A DNA stretch of 64,000 nucleotides from Beta vulgaris subsp. vulgaris (GCF_026745355.1 NC_079205.1:45661058-45725057); one strand, 5' to 3'. Counted from the first letter of the stretch, positions 1 to 11,922 are shown. The notes: generated from the letters alone by a model not told the origin. Made by a program: numbers and translations.

Positions 1-1259
1 GAATACAAAGTCAATGAAGAAGTCAAGAGAGGATTTCAAAGGCTAAGTAAAGAAGTTTCTATGTTGATACTGGAGCAAGCATTGGATCAAGAATAATAGA
101 AGCTAGGCGTTTTATTTTCTAGTTCCAATGTAAAGGAACAAAGAAAGAATGGTAAGGAACTGTGGCAGAATATTTGAGAATGAAGCGTTTGTTCCTCTGT
201 AAGGAACAAACTCAGTGGCACTTAGTAAATATGTTAAAGGAACTGAACTAATATAAGGAACTAGACTTAGGCGTGTACTTAGTGTAACGGTTAAAAGATA
301 ATGGAGTAAGTCATGCCTAGATTATAGGAAATTAGTTATTTCTAATTTCAAATGATAAAATCAGTTTTAAAAAAGAAAATCTGTTTGGAAAAGATATTAT
401 TTTTCGGAAAATAAAAAAATAAATATCCGGTTGTTAGAAAGATTTTATTTCAAAGATATTATTTTCTTAAAGATTAGAAATTCAGATTTAAAGATAAAAA
501 GAGTTTATAAAAACTGATTTTCGGATAATGTTGAAGGAACTCCTATTATTTAGGAGTAATGGCTGCATTTTATCCACGTTCATTTATAGTTCATGGGATC
601 ATGGGACATGATGTAAAACGTGTTCCTTAGGGGAAGGAACATCATGGGTAAATGGATTAAAACGTGTACTCTAACATTAATCCCACGTTCTTCATGATTA
701 ACACTATAAATATAGAAGTCTAGATAAGTTCCAAATTGTGTCTGACTAAGTAATTAAGTGAGTTTAACTTATTAAGTGTCAGTGCCTTCATTCTCTCATA
801 ATAGCCATTTGTTCTTTGCCTTCTTACTCTAATTCCACTAAGCTTATTTCGATCAATTGTATTTTGGTTTTTGGGGTAAGGGAACTTTGAGTGAAGTTCT
901 GTAAGAGAAAGGCTTTGAGTGAAGCTTGTATGTGTGAGAAAACTTCGAGTGAAGTTGAGAGGAACTGCTGTTAAGGGAACAGTGGTTCAGGAACTTGAGT
1001 TTAGGAACTCAAGGTAGGGCTCGAGTTAGAATTAGGTTGTAACAGAGTTGTTTGGCCTAATTAGTGAAAGTGTTGAGTTTAAAATCCCTAGTGGTCGAGG
1101 TTGTTTCTTCTTGTTGGGCCCAAGAAGTTTTTCCTCGTAAAAATCCCTTGTGTTCCTTTAGCTTGTTTATTCGTTTAAGTTTTAATTTCCGCAAAAAGTT
1201 ACGTTTATTTCTACACCTACAATTCACCCCCCTCTTGTAGTGTTCCTAGGGAAATAACA
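1..1259 (+). repeat. 5' LTR (incomplete at its 5' end)
   Basis: It aligns with 9467-10728 and ends in the CA dinucleotide at 1258-1259, next to a tRNA-Met-type primer-binding site. A TATA element lies at 705-714. The C-rich run near 1228 and the TGTTCC word near the end recur in the 3' LTR. The word AGGAAC/GTTCCT occurs about 14 times here. Confidence 0.95.
705..714 (+). promoter_or_regulatory. TATA box of the 5' LTR
   Basis: TATAAATATA, conserved at the same place in the 3' LTR (10175-10184). It would start the genomic RNA roughly 30 bases downstream. Position and conservation support it; the start site is inferred. Confidence 0.7.
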
Positions 1260-1261
1260 AT

Positions 1262-1273
1262 TGGTATCAGAGC
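1262..1273 (+). other. Primer-binding site (initiator tRNA-Met type)
   Basis: TGGTATCAGAGC begins three bases after the LTR end. This is the standard plant copia primer-binding site, complementary to the 3' end of initiator tRNA-Met. Confidence 0.9.
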
Positions 1274-1324
1274 TAGAACTCACGTAAGATAGGAAACCCT
1301 ATTGAGGAAAAGATCCAAGGAACA

Positions 1325-2422
1325 ATGAATACCACCGAGAAACTTGAAGAAGGTTATTCCACTCAAAGGCCTCCTATGTTCAATGGGAAGTACTACAACT
1401 ATTGGAAGAACCGCATGGAGATATTCATCAAGGCTGAAAACTATCAGGTATGGAGAGTCATTGAAGTTGGTGATTTCGAAGTCACAACTACAAATGACAA
1501 AAATGAGGTAACTCTTAAACCCCTCTCTGATTATGATAAATCTGATTTTGAAAAAATGGAAGTAAATGCCATGGCTATTAAACTATTGCATTGTGGACTT
1601 GGACCCCATGAACATAATAGGATCATGGGATGCAAATCCGCAAAGCAAATATGGGATTTACTAGAAGTAACCCACGAAGGAACTAATGAAGTTAAAAGAT
1701 CGAAAATTGATTTACTTATGAATCAATATGAACTGTTCTGCATGAAATCCAAAGAAAGCATCCGAGACATGTTTACTCGTTTTACTAACATTATAAATGA
1801 GTTGGCTTCTCTTGGAAAGTTTATTTCATCTGAGGAACAGGTTCGAAAAGTTCTTAGGAGTCTTCCTAAGGACAGATGGATGGCTAAAGTCACGGCTCTT
1901 CAAGAAACAAAAGACTTCACTAAGTTCAACTTAGAACAGCTGGCAGGGTCACTTATGACTCATGAGCTTCACCTTGATACTGAATATGGTGAAAGCTCCA
2001 AATCAAAATCAATTGCTCTCAAAGCAGATGATGAAGATGATTCGGACTCTGAAGAAGAAGAAGCAGCCCTCATGGTTCGAAAATTTCGAAAGATGTACAG
2101 GAACATGAAGAATGGAAACTTCAAAGGTAAAACTAAGAAATTTTCTAACAAAGCTGCTTGTCATAAATGTGGAAGTACAGATCACTTCATCAAAGAATGT
2201 CCTCTTTGGGAAAACGACAAAACCAAAGAAAGGAACAAGGAACGCTTTGCTGAAAGGAACAAAGAATCAAAAGCACCTTTCTCTAAGGCAAATGTGCGCA
2301 AAGCTATGATAGCTGCTTGGGGAGATTCAGAGACGGAAGAAGAAGAGGAACAACCAACTGAAGAAACAGCAAACCTTTGCCTATGGCAAACATCGACGAA
2401 AAAGAAGATGAAGAAAAATTGA
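1325..2422 (+). CDS. Copia gag polyprotein (capsid/nucleocapsid), C-terminus shifted
   Basis: A 365-aa frame starting at the first ATG after the primer-binding site. Residues about 15-45 contain the FNGKYYNYWKNRM motif of plant copia gag N-termini; about 70-230 is the UBN2-type capsid region, including RIMGCKSAKQIWDLL. A CCHC zinc knuckle (CHKCGSTDHFIKEC) lies near residues 278-291, in a lysine-rich segment; an acidic stretch follows. The protein would package element RNA in cytoplasmic particles. The last ~15 residues are probably out of frame: a shift near 2383 gives a stop at 2420-2422, and gag-like coiled-coil coding continues downstream in another frame. Confidence 0.88.
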   Translation: MNTTEKLEEGYSTQRPPMFNGKYYNYWKNRMEIFIKAENYQVWRVIEVGDFEVTTTNDKNEVTLKPLSDYDKSDFEKMEVNAMAIKLLHCGLGPHEHNRIMGCKSAKQIWDLLEVTHEGTNEVKRSKIDLLMNQYELFCMKSKESIRDMFTRFTNIINELASLGKFISSEEQVRKVLRSLPKDRWMAKVTALQETKDFTKFNLEQLAGSLMTHELHLDTEYGESSKSKSIALKADDEDDSDSEEEEAALMVRKFRKMYRNMKNGNFKGKTKKFSNKAACHKCGSTDHFIKECPLWENDKTKERNKERFAERNKESKAPFSKANVRKAMIAAWGDSETEEEEEQPTEETANLCLWQTSTKKKMKKN

Positions 2423-5400
2423 GGTAAGTCAACATGGACTTGAGTCAGAACTAGATGGTAAAACTAGGACTGAAATATATGATCTTCTTTATGATGCAAT
2501 TCTTGAATGTAGAGATGAACGTGAAAAACGTGAACAAACGGAACAAGCCTTAAAGGTTTGCAAGGAACACATAGAATGGCTTAAGAAAATGAGAACTGAT
2601 GTCGAAACTAGATTTTTGATTTTTTGATAAAAACTTAAAAATCAAAGAATGTTATGAGAGTTTGAAAAATGAAAATTATCTAATTAATTTAGAGATTTCA
2701 CACTTGAAGGAATTTGTCCCTGTTCTGAGTTCCTTTGATATAAGATCAACCCCTTTGAAAGGATACAGATCTGAGATTGAAAAAATAAATAAAGAGAAAA
2801 ATATTTTAAAGGAACAGATCTGTAATCTTAAAAAGGAACTGGTTGTCGCAAGGAACAGAGGCAAAATCATGAAAGTTCCTAAGTGGATTGAGAAACCACA
2901 GACCAAAAGGAAGGAAGGTCTTGGTTTTGAAAACTACAAGAAAAGGAACAAGACAAAGAAATATGTTGATCTACCTAGTGATAAGTTCTGTATGTATTGT
3001 GGCAAGGTAGGTCATTACATAAATCAATGTCAACTAAAATCTGAGATGATTGGGAAAAATGTGACAATAAGTAAGAAAAAATGGGTTGTCAAAACAAATC
3101 CTAGTCAAGAACAGGAACCCACGAAAGATGGGGTTCCTTCAACTAACAACTAGTTGATTTTTGCAGGTTGGAGTGAGGGGGAACAACACTTGGTATCTCG
3201 ATAGTGGTTGTTCCAAGCACATGACAGGAGACAAAACGAAGTTTCTCTCACTCACAACCTATGAAGGTGGCAGTGTAACATTTGGTGATAATAAGAAAGG
3301 TAACATTGTTGCTATGGGTAAGGTCGGTAAGTCACCATTACACTCCATTGAAAATGTATTTTTAGTTGAAGGTCTAAAACATAATCTATTAAGCATTTCT
3401 CAATTCTGTGACAAAGGAAATACTGTAAAATTTGATAAGAAAAATGCTTAATCATCAACATTAAAACTAAGAAGGTTATGTTGGAAGGAACAAGGAAAGG
3501 GAACACATACATTGTGGATCTAGACCTTGTTCCTCAAATCAATTTAACTTGTCTTAGTGTTATTGAAGATGATTCACTTCTATGGCACAAGCGTCTAGGA
3601 CATGCTAGCTTTTCATTACTTGAGAAACTTAGATCAAAAGACCTTGTTTTAGGATTACCATCTATAAATTTCATATTGATCAAGTTTGTGATGCATGTGC
3701 ACGAGGTAAACAAGTAAGATCCTCTTTCAAATCTAAAACGATTGTAAGACACAATAAACCTATTATGGTGGACCCATGAGAATTCAAAGCAGAAGTGGAA
3801 AGAGTATGTACTTGTGATTGTAGATGACTACTCTAGGTACACTTGGGTTATTTTTCTCTCTAGTAAAGATGAAACTTATGATGAGTTCCTTGTCTTTGCT
3901 AAAAGAGTTCAAAACCTAAGTGGACATAAAATAATGCACATTAGATCAGATCATGGCAAGGAATTCGAAAATTATAAATTTGATGACCTAAGCAGAGATA
4001 ATGGCCTAGATCATAATTTTTCTGCCCCTAGAACACCACAACAAAATGGTGTTGTAGAAAGGAAAAATAGAACTTTGGAGGAAATGTCTAGAACCATGTT
4101 AATTGCTAGTGAACTTCCAAGGAACTTTTGGGCTGAAGCTGTTAATACTGCTTGTCACATAATTAATCGTGCCATGATGAGACCTATCATTAATAAAACT
4201 CCTTATGAACTTTACTTTGGAAAGAAACCAAACATCACCTATTTAGAACATTTGGATGCAAATGTTATGTGCATAATAATGGAAAAGATAATCTTGGAAA
4301 ATTTGATGCAAGGAGTGATGAAGCAACATTTTTAGGATACTCCTCACATAGTAAAGCTTATAGAGTATATAACAAGAGAACTATGTGTGTTGAAGAAAGA
4401 TTCATGTAATCTTTGATGAATCTGACAAACATAATCCAAGCATACAGGTTGATGACTATGAGATAGGGTTAGCGAACCTAGTTCAAGGAACACAGATTCA
4501 CAAAGAAGAAGAAGAAGTGAAAGAGGAAAGGAACGAGGAATTCGAAAATAATGTAGATCAATGATATTCCTGTTCCTCAAGGAGGAGAAGATACTCCTGT
4601 TCCTCTAAATGAGGAACTGAGTCCACCGAGGCTAACAGAGGAACAACTGAGCAGAGTTCCTCATCCACTCAAGGAACTCATGAGGAACAACATGTTCCTA
4701 TAAGAGAGTTTCAACCAAAACCTTGGAGATTACAAAATCACATCCTGTGGAACTCATTATCAGCGACATATCCAAAGGTACGCAAACTAGATCTCAGTTA
4801 AGGAACTTTTGTGCATTTCATGCGTTCCTATCAATGATGGAACCAAGAAATCATGAAGAAGCCTTAACTGACTCTGATTGGATTATTGCAATGCAAGCTG
4901 AATTAAATGAGTTTGAAAGAAACAAGGTATGGCATCTAGTTCCTTCATCTAAACAACAAAAAGTAATTGGCTTAAAATGGGTGTTTAGAAACAAACTAGA
5001 TGAATATGGAACCATTGTAAGAAACAAAGCTAGACTTGTAGTAAAAGGTTATAACCAACAAGAAGGAATTGATTATGAAGAAACCTTTGCTCCTGTAGCT
5101 AGATTAGAAGCCATTAGAATTTAATTGCATTTGCTGCTTACATGGGATTCAAATTATATCAAATGGATGTTAAGTGTGCATTTTTAAATGGCTATCTAAA
5201 CGAAGATGTATATGTTGAACAACCCCCTGGTTTCGAAAATAAAAATCTCCCAAATCATGTCTACAAGCTTGATAAAGCTCTTTATGGGTTAAAACAAGCA
5301 CCTAGATCATGGTATGAGAGATTATCTAAGTTCCTTTTAGAAAATAACTTTAAAAGAGGAAAGGTTGATAAAACCTTGTTCCTAAAATCTAAAGGAACTG

Positions 5401-6327
5401 ATATTTTGCTTGTTCAAATATATGTTGATGACATCATATTCGGAGCTACTAATGAAACATTGTGCAAAGAATTCTCAAATCTCATGAGCAATGAATTTGA
5501 AATGAGTATGATGGGAGAGTTAAATTTCTTTCTTGGTAAATCAAACAAACTGAAAAAGGTATAATTGTTCACCAACAAAAATACATAAAGGAACTATTAA
5601 AGAAATATGGCCTCGAAAATTCAAAGATAAATCACACTCCTATGGGAACTTCAACTAGATTAGATGAAGACTCCATAGGAACAAGTGTTGATCAAACAAA
5701 ATTAGAGGAATGATTGGTTCACTTTTGTATCTAACTGCTAGTCGTCCAGACATAGCTTTCAGTGTTGGTTTTGTGTGCTAGATTTCAAGCAAATCCAAAG
5801 GAGTCTCACCTCACTGCTGTGAAGAGAATTCTTAGATACCTTAAAGGAACAGATGATCTTGGACTCTACTATCCAAGAAGTGATACATTCGAACTAAAAG
5901 GATATGCAGATGCAGATTATGCTGGAGATCTTGTAATAGGAAAAGCACCTCAGGTATGGCACAATTCCTTGGTCATAGTTTAGTTTCTTGGAGTACCAAG
6001 AAACAAAACACAGTTGCTTTATCCACTGCTGAAGCAGAATATGTAGCTGCTGCTGCATGTTGCTCTCAAATGCTTTGGATAAAACAACAACTTAGTGACT
6101 ATGGAATAAACTTTGAATGTGTTCCTATTTATTGTGACAATACAAGTGCTATAAGTATATCTAAAGATCCAGTGCATCATTCTAGAGTAAAGCATATACA
6201 TATTAGACATCACTTTTTAAGAGAAAATGTCGAAAAAGGTTTGATCAAACTTGAGTTTTGTCAAACTGATTATCAGATTGCTGATATCCTAACTAAGCCT
6301 TTGCAAAGAGATAGATATGAGAATTAA
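2423..6327 (+). pseudogene. Copia pol (end of gag, protease, integrase, reverse transcriptase, RNase H), broken by several frameshifts
   Basis: Domains follow copia order but change frame repeatedly. 2423-2640: coiled-coil end of gag. About 2987-3030: second zinc knuckle (CMYCGKVGHYINQC). 3160-3451: aspartic protease with a DSG catalytic triad near 3200. 3540-3720: pre-integrase and HHCC zinc region with a shift near 3700. 3814-4270: integrase core with VDDYSR, RSDHGKEF and VVERKN carrying the acidic triad. 4830-5564: reverse transcriptase with the active-site YVDDIIFG, broken near 5125. 5620-5980: connection region in several frames. 5956-6327: RNase H with STAEAEYVA and ending in ADILTKPL. 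At least eight breaks are visible. Key catalytic residues survive, so decay is by indels; no full polyprotein can be made from this copy. Confidence 0.9.
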
Positions 6328-6916
6328 GGCTTGAGTTAGGCTTAATAAAAATTAAGTGATTGTTCCTATGTCAATTCCCCCATGTTTGAATCAATTTGAG
6401 TGACTTTGTGTGCTAAAAATAATTGTGTTTAATTGCCTAAGACCATTGCAAATTGGAATGTTGAAAACATAACCATGAAGTCAAAGAAACTAAACAACTC
6501 ACAAATGTCACATAATACTCCCCTTACTGTTCCTAAGGTCAAGAAACATGCATAGTATGAAGGATATTGAATGTAGCATTAGTTGTTCCTATAGCACAAG
6601 TTCCTTAGCATTTATTTTCTTTCAAAAATTAAAATTCATAAAAATCCGAAAAATCCGATAAAATCCCAAAAATTAAGGGGAACCAGTTTAATTAAATCTT
6701 GGTTCTTTTTATCTTTTCGTTTTCTTCCTTTTTATTTTTATTTTTATTTCTTTGCTTTATTTCTTTCCCGCGTGTCATAATTACTATTACATGCAAAACT
6801 TCCTTCTTCAATTCATCTAAAGAAACCGTGTTCCTCTCAAACGCTTCATCTTCACCAAATCCGAAACCTCATCACACCCTTTGATACTCCATAAAAACCT
6901 CCAAACCTTCATAATC
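6328..6916 (+). other. Spacer between pol and the additional ORF
   Basis: Non-coding, AT-rich, with pyrimidine runs at 6700-6780. GTTCCT/AGGAAC words continue here as in the coding parts. I see no splice signal strong enough to call an acceptor for a subgenomic RNA. Confidence 0.6.
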
Positions 6917-8792
6917 ATGGCAAAAACTTCAAGAAACTCACCTTTTCCAACACCAAAAACAACCGACACTTCAAAAATGGAAATTTCTTCATCTCCAACT
7001 AAAACCCTTGAAACCGACATAATTCAAGAAAACCCCATAGAGGAACAGCAATTAGAATCTCCTAGAAGGAGCATGAGAAGAAGAAAATTGATTGGGGAAG
7101 ATGATGAAGAAGAAACCCCGGAACAATCTCAGGGGGAAGAAGAAGAAACTGCACCTGTTCCTTCCAAAGGAACTGTTTCTTCGTCTTCCAAGAAAAGGGT
7201 CGAACGAAGTGAATCTAGGTATGTCTTGGGCTTTTGCGTCGATTTAGAATGGGCAAATAAAATTGAATTTCTAGAATTAACCTCCATTCTAAAGGAACAA
7301 GGCATGGAATTCTTGTTTGAATTCGCCTTTAATAATGCTCTTGTTCCTCTAGCTATGGACGAGTTTTGTGCAAATTTTGTTAATACTAATGGAACTTGCA
7401 CAACTGAAGTTAGAGGCAAGAAAATAAGGTTTAATCAAGCAACTTTAAGCAAAGTATGGGAAGTTCCTTGCAAAGGAACTGATTTGTATTTTAAAAGGAA
7501 AGGAACTGTTTCCTTTCCGAATTTTCCTCAAGACAAAATCTTAGAATATTTTGGAGGAACAGCTGGCCAAAACAAAATTAACCATAACCTACTCTCTCCC
7601 TTCACAAAGTACTGTTTAACTTGGTTTGGAGAGCACTCATTCCTCGAACTGAAAAGAGGAATGAAGTGGGTCTCTTGGATATGTGTTACATGTTTTGCTT
7701 AGACCACCACATACAAATCAACTTCCCTTCCCTCTTCATTCAACATTTAACTCACTGTATTGAGAACAATTGTGTGATTGGGTACGGTGCCTATAACTTC
7801 TTACTTCATCACTTTGAAGTAAGACTTCGGGTTGGACCACCATAGCATCAAACAAGGGAACATCTTGAATGAGAAGACCCTAAATGGACTTGGCTTGTCT
7901 GTCCAAGAAGGTGTTCTCATTCAAGGAAAAATGGTTTCCAGTTCCTCAGGAAAAAGAAAACTGCCTCAACTAGATTTAGAAGAGGACAATGATGTAATTT
8001 GGATAATCCTGTTCCTGTTCCTAAACCAGAGGAACATAAACCTAAGAGGCGCAAACACATTGCCACTAAGCCTAAACCCTCTGTTCCTTTGAGAGTGAGA
8101 AAGAGCACTCGTCGAAAAATTGCTCCTGTTCCTGTTCCTTCCAATGAGGACTCTCCTTTAGTCCTTTCGGATAATGAGGAACAGGTACCCTCTACTCTCA
8201 AGGAACCACTACCTCCACCATCTCCCAAACTCTCTGTTCCTTCACAAAAATACCCTCCATTTCACCTTCGTCCTTCTCTGTTCCTTCAGTTTTGAGCAGT
8301 TGAAGGATGAAATAAAAGGCCAAATCCTTTTGCTTCCACCTCCACAACTCTTCCACCCACACCACCATTTCTTCCTCCCATTTATCACCCTTCACCTTCT
8401 GTTTCCATTCCTGGAACAGATGAGCCTTCCACTCAAACCTCCCCAGTTCCTTCACAACATCCCCCATCTGCCTCTAGTTCCAAGGGTAAGGAACAGGAAA
8501 ATCCGGATGACACTAACTGGGTTAATGAAGTCTGCCTTCCTGCACAACATATGATAAAATTTTACAATCATCTTCATTGGACTTTGGATGCCAAAACTGA
8601 TACTATGATAAGTCTTATGAAGAAATTGAGTGATACCGTGGTTGCGCAGCAAAAGAAGATGGACACTATGGCTCGTACTTGGAGGAGCTGAAGGAACAGG
8701 TTGAACTACATCATGGGGTGGTGATGAAAAAGTTGGAGGATGTGGTTGAAGAAGAAGTTGTAGAGGAACACCATTCCCCTTCCCTTTCTTAG
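6917..8792 (+). pseudogene. Additional ORF of the SIRE-type element (env-position ORF), frameshifted
   Basis: Starts at the ATG at 6917 and is open to 7702; several shifts follow and the last frame ends at the TAG at 8790-8792. The N-terminal ~90 residues are Ser/Thr/Glu-rich with a basic patch (RRSMRRRK). Residues about 100-250 resemble the plant retrotransposon domain also seen in extra ORFs of Athila/SIRE elements (LGFCVDLEWANKIEFLEL, then FCANFVNTNG and an IRFNQATLSKVWEVP segment). About 7999-8300 is a Pro/Val-rich and Lys/Arg-rich linker, and 8560-8790 looks coiled-coil. I see no convincing membrane segment or signal peptide, so calling it an envelope protein would be unsupported. Its function is unknown. 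Confidence 0.72.
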
Positions 8793-9356
8793 TTTCTTTT
8801 ATTGTTTTTGTTGTTCCTGTTTCTTTCATCAAGGAACACACTTTTGTTTCTTCCTTTTTCTTTTCTTTCTTTGTTTTGTTATGGAACAAGTGCTATATAA
8901 TCAATGACTTTTGCTATATTGTCTATGTTTCTAAATGCTTTGCATAATTTCTTCCTTGGAATGGCTAGTATTATGTGATTGATGTTTGAGCAAGTTTACT
9001 CTTTGATTTTCTAACTTAACCACTAATGGTGCTTGCATATTGGTCTTAAGGTGTTAAATCAATTCATCAATTCATGCAGAGTCTATTCTTTTTGAGGATG
9101 ACAAAGGGGGAAAAGGATTTAAGGAACAAACTGTACATAAACTTAAAAAATGAAATTGAAAAAATTAAAAAAATGGATAAGGTAAATGAAAAATCAAAAA
9201 TAGGTTAAGGTAAATGAAAAATCAAAAACTTCAGTTACTCATATAATTGTGTTTTATTTTTCATTTTCTTCTTTATGTTTTTATTTTCATTCACTTATAT
9301 TATTTGTTATTTTCCTTAGTTTGTACCTTTGTTGTCATCATCAAAAAGGGGGAAAT
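8793..9356 (+). other. 3' untranslated region and polypurine tract
   Basis: AT-rich non-coding sequence with a short duplicated AAATGAAAAATCAAAAA unit near 9184-9230. The purine run at 9342-9355 directly abuts the TG that opens the 3' LTR and is the plus-strand priming site. Confidence 0.75.
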
Positions 9357-10728
9357 TGTTGAACCCTAGTTTTGATATGACAAAGAAACAAAGGAACAAA
9401 CTAAGTAGTGAACTAATGAATTATTTAAGTGTATGGTGTCTAAGGTATCAATGCAAGGAACTGGGAGAATACAAAGTCAATGAAGAAGTCAAGAGAGGAT
9501 TTCAAAGGCTAAGTAAAGAAGTTTCTATGTTGATACTGGAGCAAGCATTGGATCAAGAATAATAGAAGCTAGGCGTTTTATTTTTCTAGTTCCAATGTAA
9601 AGGAACAAAGAAAGAATGGTAAGGAACTGTGGCAGAATATTTGAGAATGAAGCGTTTGTTCCTCTGTAAGGAACAAACTCAGTGGCACTTAGTAAATATG
9701 TTAAAGGAACTGAACTAATATAAGGAACTAGACTTAGGCGTGTACTTAGTGTAACGGTTAAAAGATAATGGAGTAAGTCATGCCTAGATTATAGGAAATT
9801 AGTTATTTCTAATTTTAAATGATAAAATCAGTTTTAAAAAAAGAAATCTGTTTTGGAAAAGATATTATTTTTCGGAAAATAAGAAAATAAATATCCGGTT
9901 GTTAGAAAGATTTTATTTCAAAGATATTATTTTCTTAAAGATTAGAAATTCAGATTTAAAGATAAAAAGAGTTTATAAAAACTGATTTTCGGATAATGTT
10001 GAAGGAACTCCTATTATTTAGGAGTAATGGCTGCATTTTATCAACGTTCATTTATAGTTCATGGGATCATGGGACATGATGTAAAACGTGTTCCTTAGGG
10101 GAAGGAACATCATGGGTAAATGGATTAAAACGTGTACTCTAACATTACTCCTCCACGTTCTTTATGATTAACACTATAAATATAGAACTCTAGATAAGTT
10201 CCAAATTGTGTCTGACTAAGTAATTAAGTGAGTTTAACTTATTAAGTGTCAGTGCCTTCATTCTCTATAATAGCCATTTGTTCTTTGCCTTCTTACTCTA
10301 ATTCCACTAAGCTTATTTCGATCAATTGTATTTTGGTTTTTGGGGTAAGGGAACTTTGAGTGAAGTTCTGTAAGAGAAAGGCTTTGAGTGAAGCTTGTAT
10401 GTGAGAAAACTTCGAGTGAAGTTGAGAGGAACTGCTGTTAAGGGAACAGTGGTTCAGGAACTTGAGTTTAGGAACTCAAGGTAGGGCTCGAGTTAGAATT
10501 AGGTTGTAACAGAGTTGTTTGGCCTAATTAGTGAAAGTGTTGAGTTTAAAATCCCTAGTGGTCGAGGTTGTTTCTTCTTGTTGGGCCCAAGAAGTTTTTC
10601 CTCGTAAAAATCCCTTGTGTTCCTTTAGCTTGTTTATTCGTTTAAGTTTTAATTTCCGCAAAAAGTTACGTTTATTTCTACACCTACAATTCACCCCCCC
10701 CTCTTGTAGTGTTCCTAGGGAAATAACA
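9357..10728 (+). repeat. 3' LTR, complete (1372 bp)
   Basis: Begins TGTTGAACCC directly after the polypurine tract and ends AATAACA at 10728. Near-identical to 1-1259. The following five bases (GATTT) should be the target duplication, but the matching left copy is outside the window. Confidence 0.95.
10175..10184 (+). promoter_or_regulatory. TATA box of the 3' LTR
   Basis: TATAAATATA at the same relative place as in the 5' LTR. It points outward into the old copia remnant and could drive read-out transcription; that is inference. Confidence 0.6.
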
Positions 10729-11460
10729 GATTTTATGAAGGCAAGAACATACAAATATGATCATTTTTGTGATCATTGAAAGATTATAGTTCACACGAAG
10801 GATACTTGTTTCAAGATCTTAGGAGAACATGAATGGTTTCTTAATCTGAAGAATAAGAACTCTCAAAAAATGGCTTCAATAGTTCATGATTTGCCTGTCA
10901 CTATTTCTAGTGATACTCCTTTGGAAGATGTTTCTATTGGCAAGGAAACATCTTCTTCTATTTTATTAATCAAGATATGATTCAATATGTGTCTCAAGGT
11001 GTTATGAAGATGATGCAACAGCAACGAAATTTCAATTCATCCACTGTTAGTTTTGTTGGTTTGATGTTTGTTGCTAATGATGGTGTCTTTCATTAATTTT
11101 GTATTCCTCTTCTTGGATTATAGACACTTGAGCTAGTGATCATATGGCTTCAAATATGTCTATATATTTATTCTATTCACACACTTAAAAAAACCTGGCA
11201 TAATTGGCTTACCTGATGGTTCTGCTTAGTTCGTCGCTCAATATGGCAATATTCAACTTACTCCTGATATTTTGCTCCAAAATGTCCTATATGTTCGAGA
11301 TTTTAAACATAATCTTCTTTGTGTGGAAAGATTATTTGATCAAAATCATTTGATTGTTTATTTTCATTCTTCTTCTTATTCTTTTTGGGACCTTACAACT
11401 AAAAGAATAAGGGTTGTTGGTAAAAGACAAGTTAGATTGTATAAATTCAGGGAAGAGTAT
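10729..11460 (+). pseudogene. Old copia remnant, left part (gag zinc knuckle, protease)
   Basis: Conceptual translation in changing frames gives a gag zinc-knuckle end (DTCFKILGEHEWF near 10808-10840), then a decayed protease with a TGASDHMASN-like segment near 11130-11160, then LPDGS and NVLYVRDFKHNLLCVERLF near 11212-11330. These are consecutive landmarks of plant copia gag-pol. Several stops break it. The sequence stops exactly where the gypsy LTR begins at 11461 and resumes at 22508; on the left it is cut by the SIRE element. So both younger elements landed in one copia copy. Confidence 0.82.
11456..11460. repeat. Target-site duplication, left copy (AGTAT)
   Basis: AGTAT immediately before the TG of the gypsy 5' LTR; the identical AGTAT follows the 3' LTR at 22508-22512. 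Five bases is the expected length for LTR elements. Confidence 0.9.
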
Positions 11461-11906
11461 TGTATGGGGGCTGACTAAGTTCCATACCGGTTTTCATAAT
11501 ACCGGTCTAATAGCTTTTGGGCTTACGAGCCTGGGCTTAAATCCAGTCTATATTTCCATCGCCTACGGGCCTAGAAGATATACTTTCAGTAAAAGATAAG
11601 AATATCCCCTAAGGGAATATTCCTGGGGATATCTCCCGTAAATACCGGGCCCAACCAAGATATGGGCTTATTCGGGTCCCTATAAATACTCCGTTGATCT
11701 GAGTCATGAGGTACGTTCACGAATCCCAATACATTACACTTGATAGCTACCGGCTTTTAACCTAATACTGACTTAGGCATCGGAGGGGCGTTCCTCGGAT
11801 CAACCCCCGAGGCTAGTTTACTTACTCTCTTTTGCAGGGATCCAAACCGGCTTCAATACAAGGACTTAACGGTTCAAGACCCTGTAATTTGTCCCATACC
11901 GGAACA
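11461..11906 (+). repeat. Gypsy 5' LTR
   Basis: Starts TGTATGGGGG and ends CGGAACA. It contains TATAAATAC at 11681-11689 and the GGAGGGGCGTTCC motif near 11778. It matches 22060-22507. Confidence 0.95.
11681..11689 (+). promoter_or_regulatory. TATA box of the gypsy 5' LTR
   Basis: TATAAATAC, conserved in the 3' LTR at 22282-22290. Confidence 0.7.
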
Positions 11907-11908
11907 AT

Positions 11909-11922
11909 TGGCGCTAGAAGGA
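11909..11922 (+). other. Primer-binding site of the gypsy element
   Basis: TGGCGCTAGAAGGA starts two bases after the LTR end. TGGCGC openings are typical of plant gypsy primer-binding sites. I cannot name the tRNA with confidence. Confidence 0.75.

Larger units (their letters stand above)
1..10728 (+). mobile_element. Ty1/copia LTR retrotransposon, SIRE/Maximus type, young but coding-defective, left end cut by window
   Basis: The first 1259 bases match 9467-10728 almost base for base, so they are the two LTRs; the first 110 bases of the 5' LTR lie outside the window. Order: LTR, primer-binding site, gag, protease, integrase, reverse transcriptase, RNase H, an extra ORF, polypurine tract, LTR. 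Integrase before reverse transcriptase makes it copia; the long LTRs (about 1370 bp), the large gag and the extra ORF after pol fit the SIRE/Maximus lineage. By eye the LTRs differ at 8 substitutions and 6 small indels (about 0.6% substitutions), so the insertion is recent, yet pol carries many frameshifts. The right flank is a decayed gag gene of another copia element, so this copy is nested. The 5-bp target duplication cannot be tested because the left flank is missing. Confidence 0.93.

Noticed and set aside
6917..8792. Calling the additional ORF an envelope gene
   Set aside because: No signal peptide, clear membrane segment or fusion-like region is visible; position alone is not enough.
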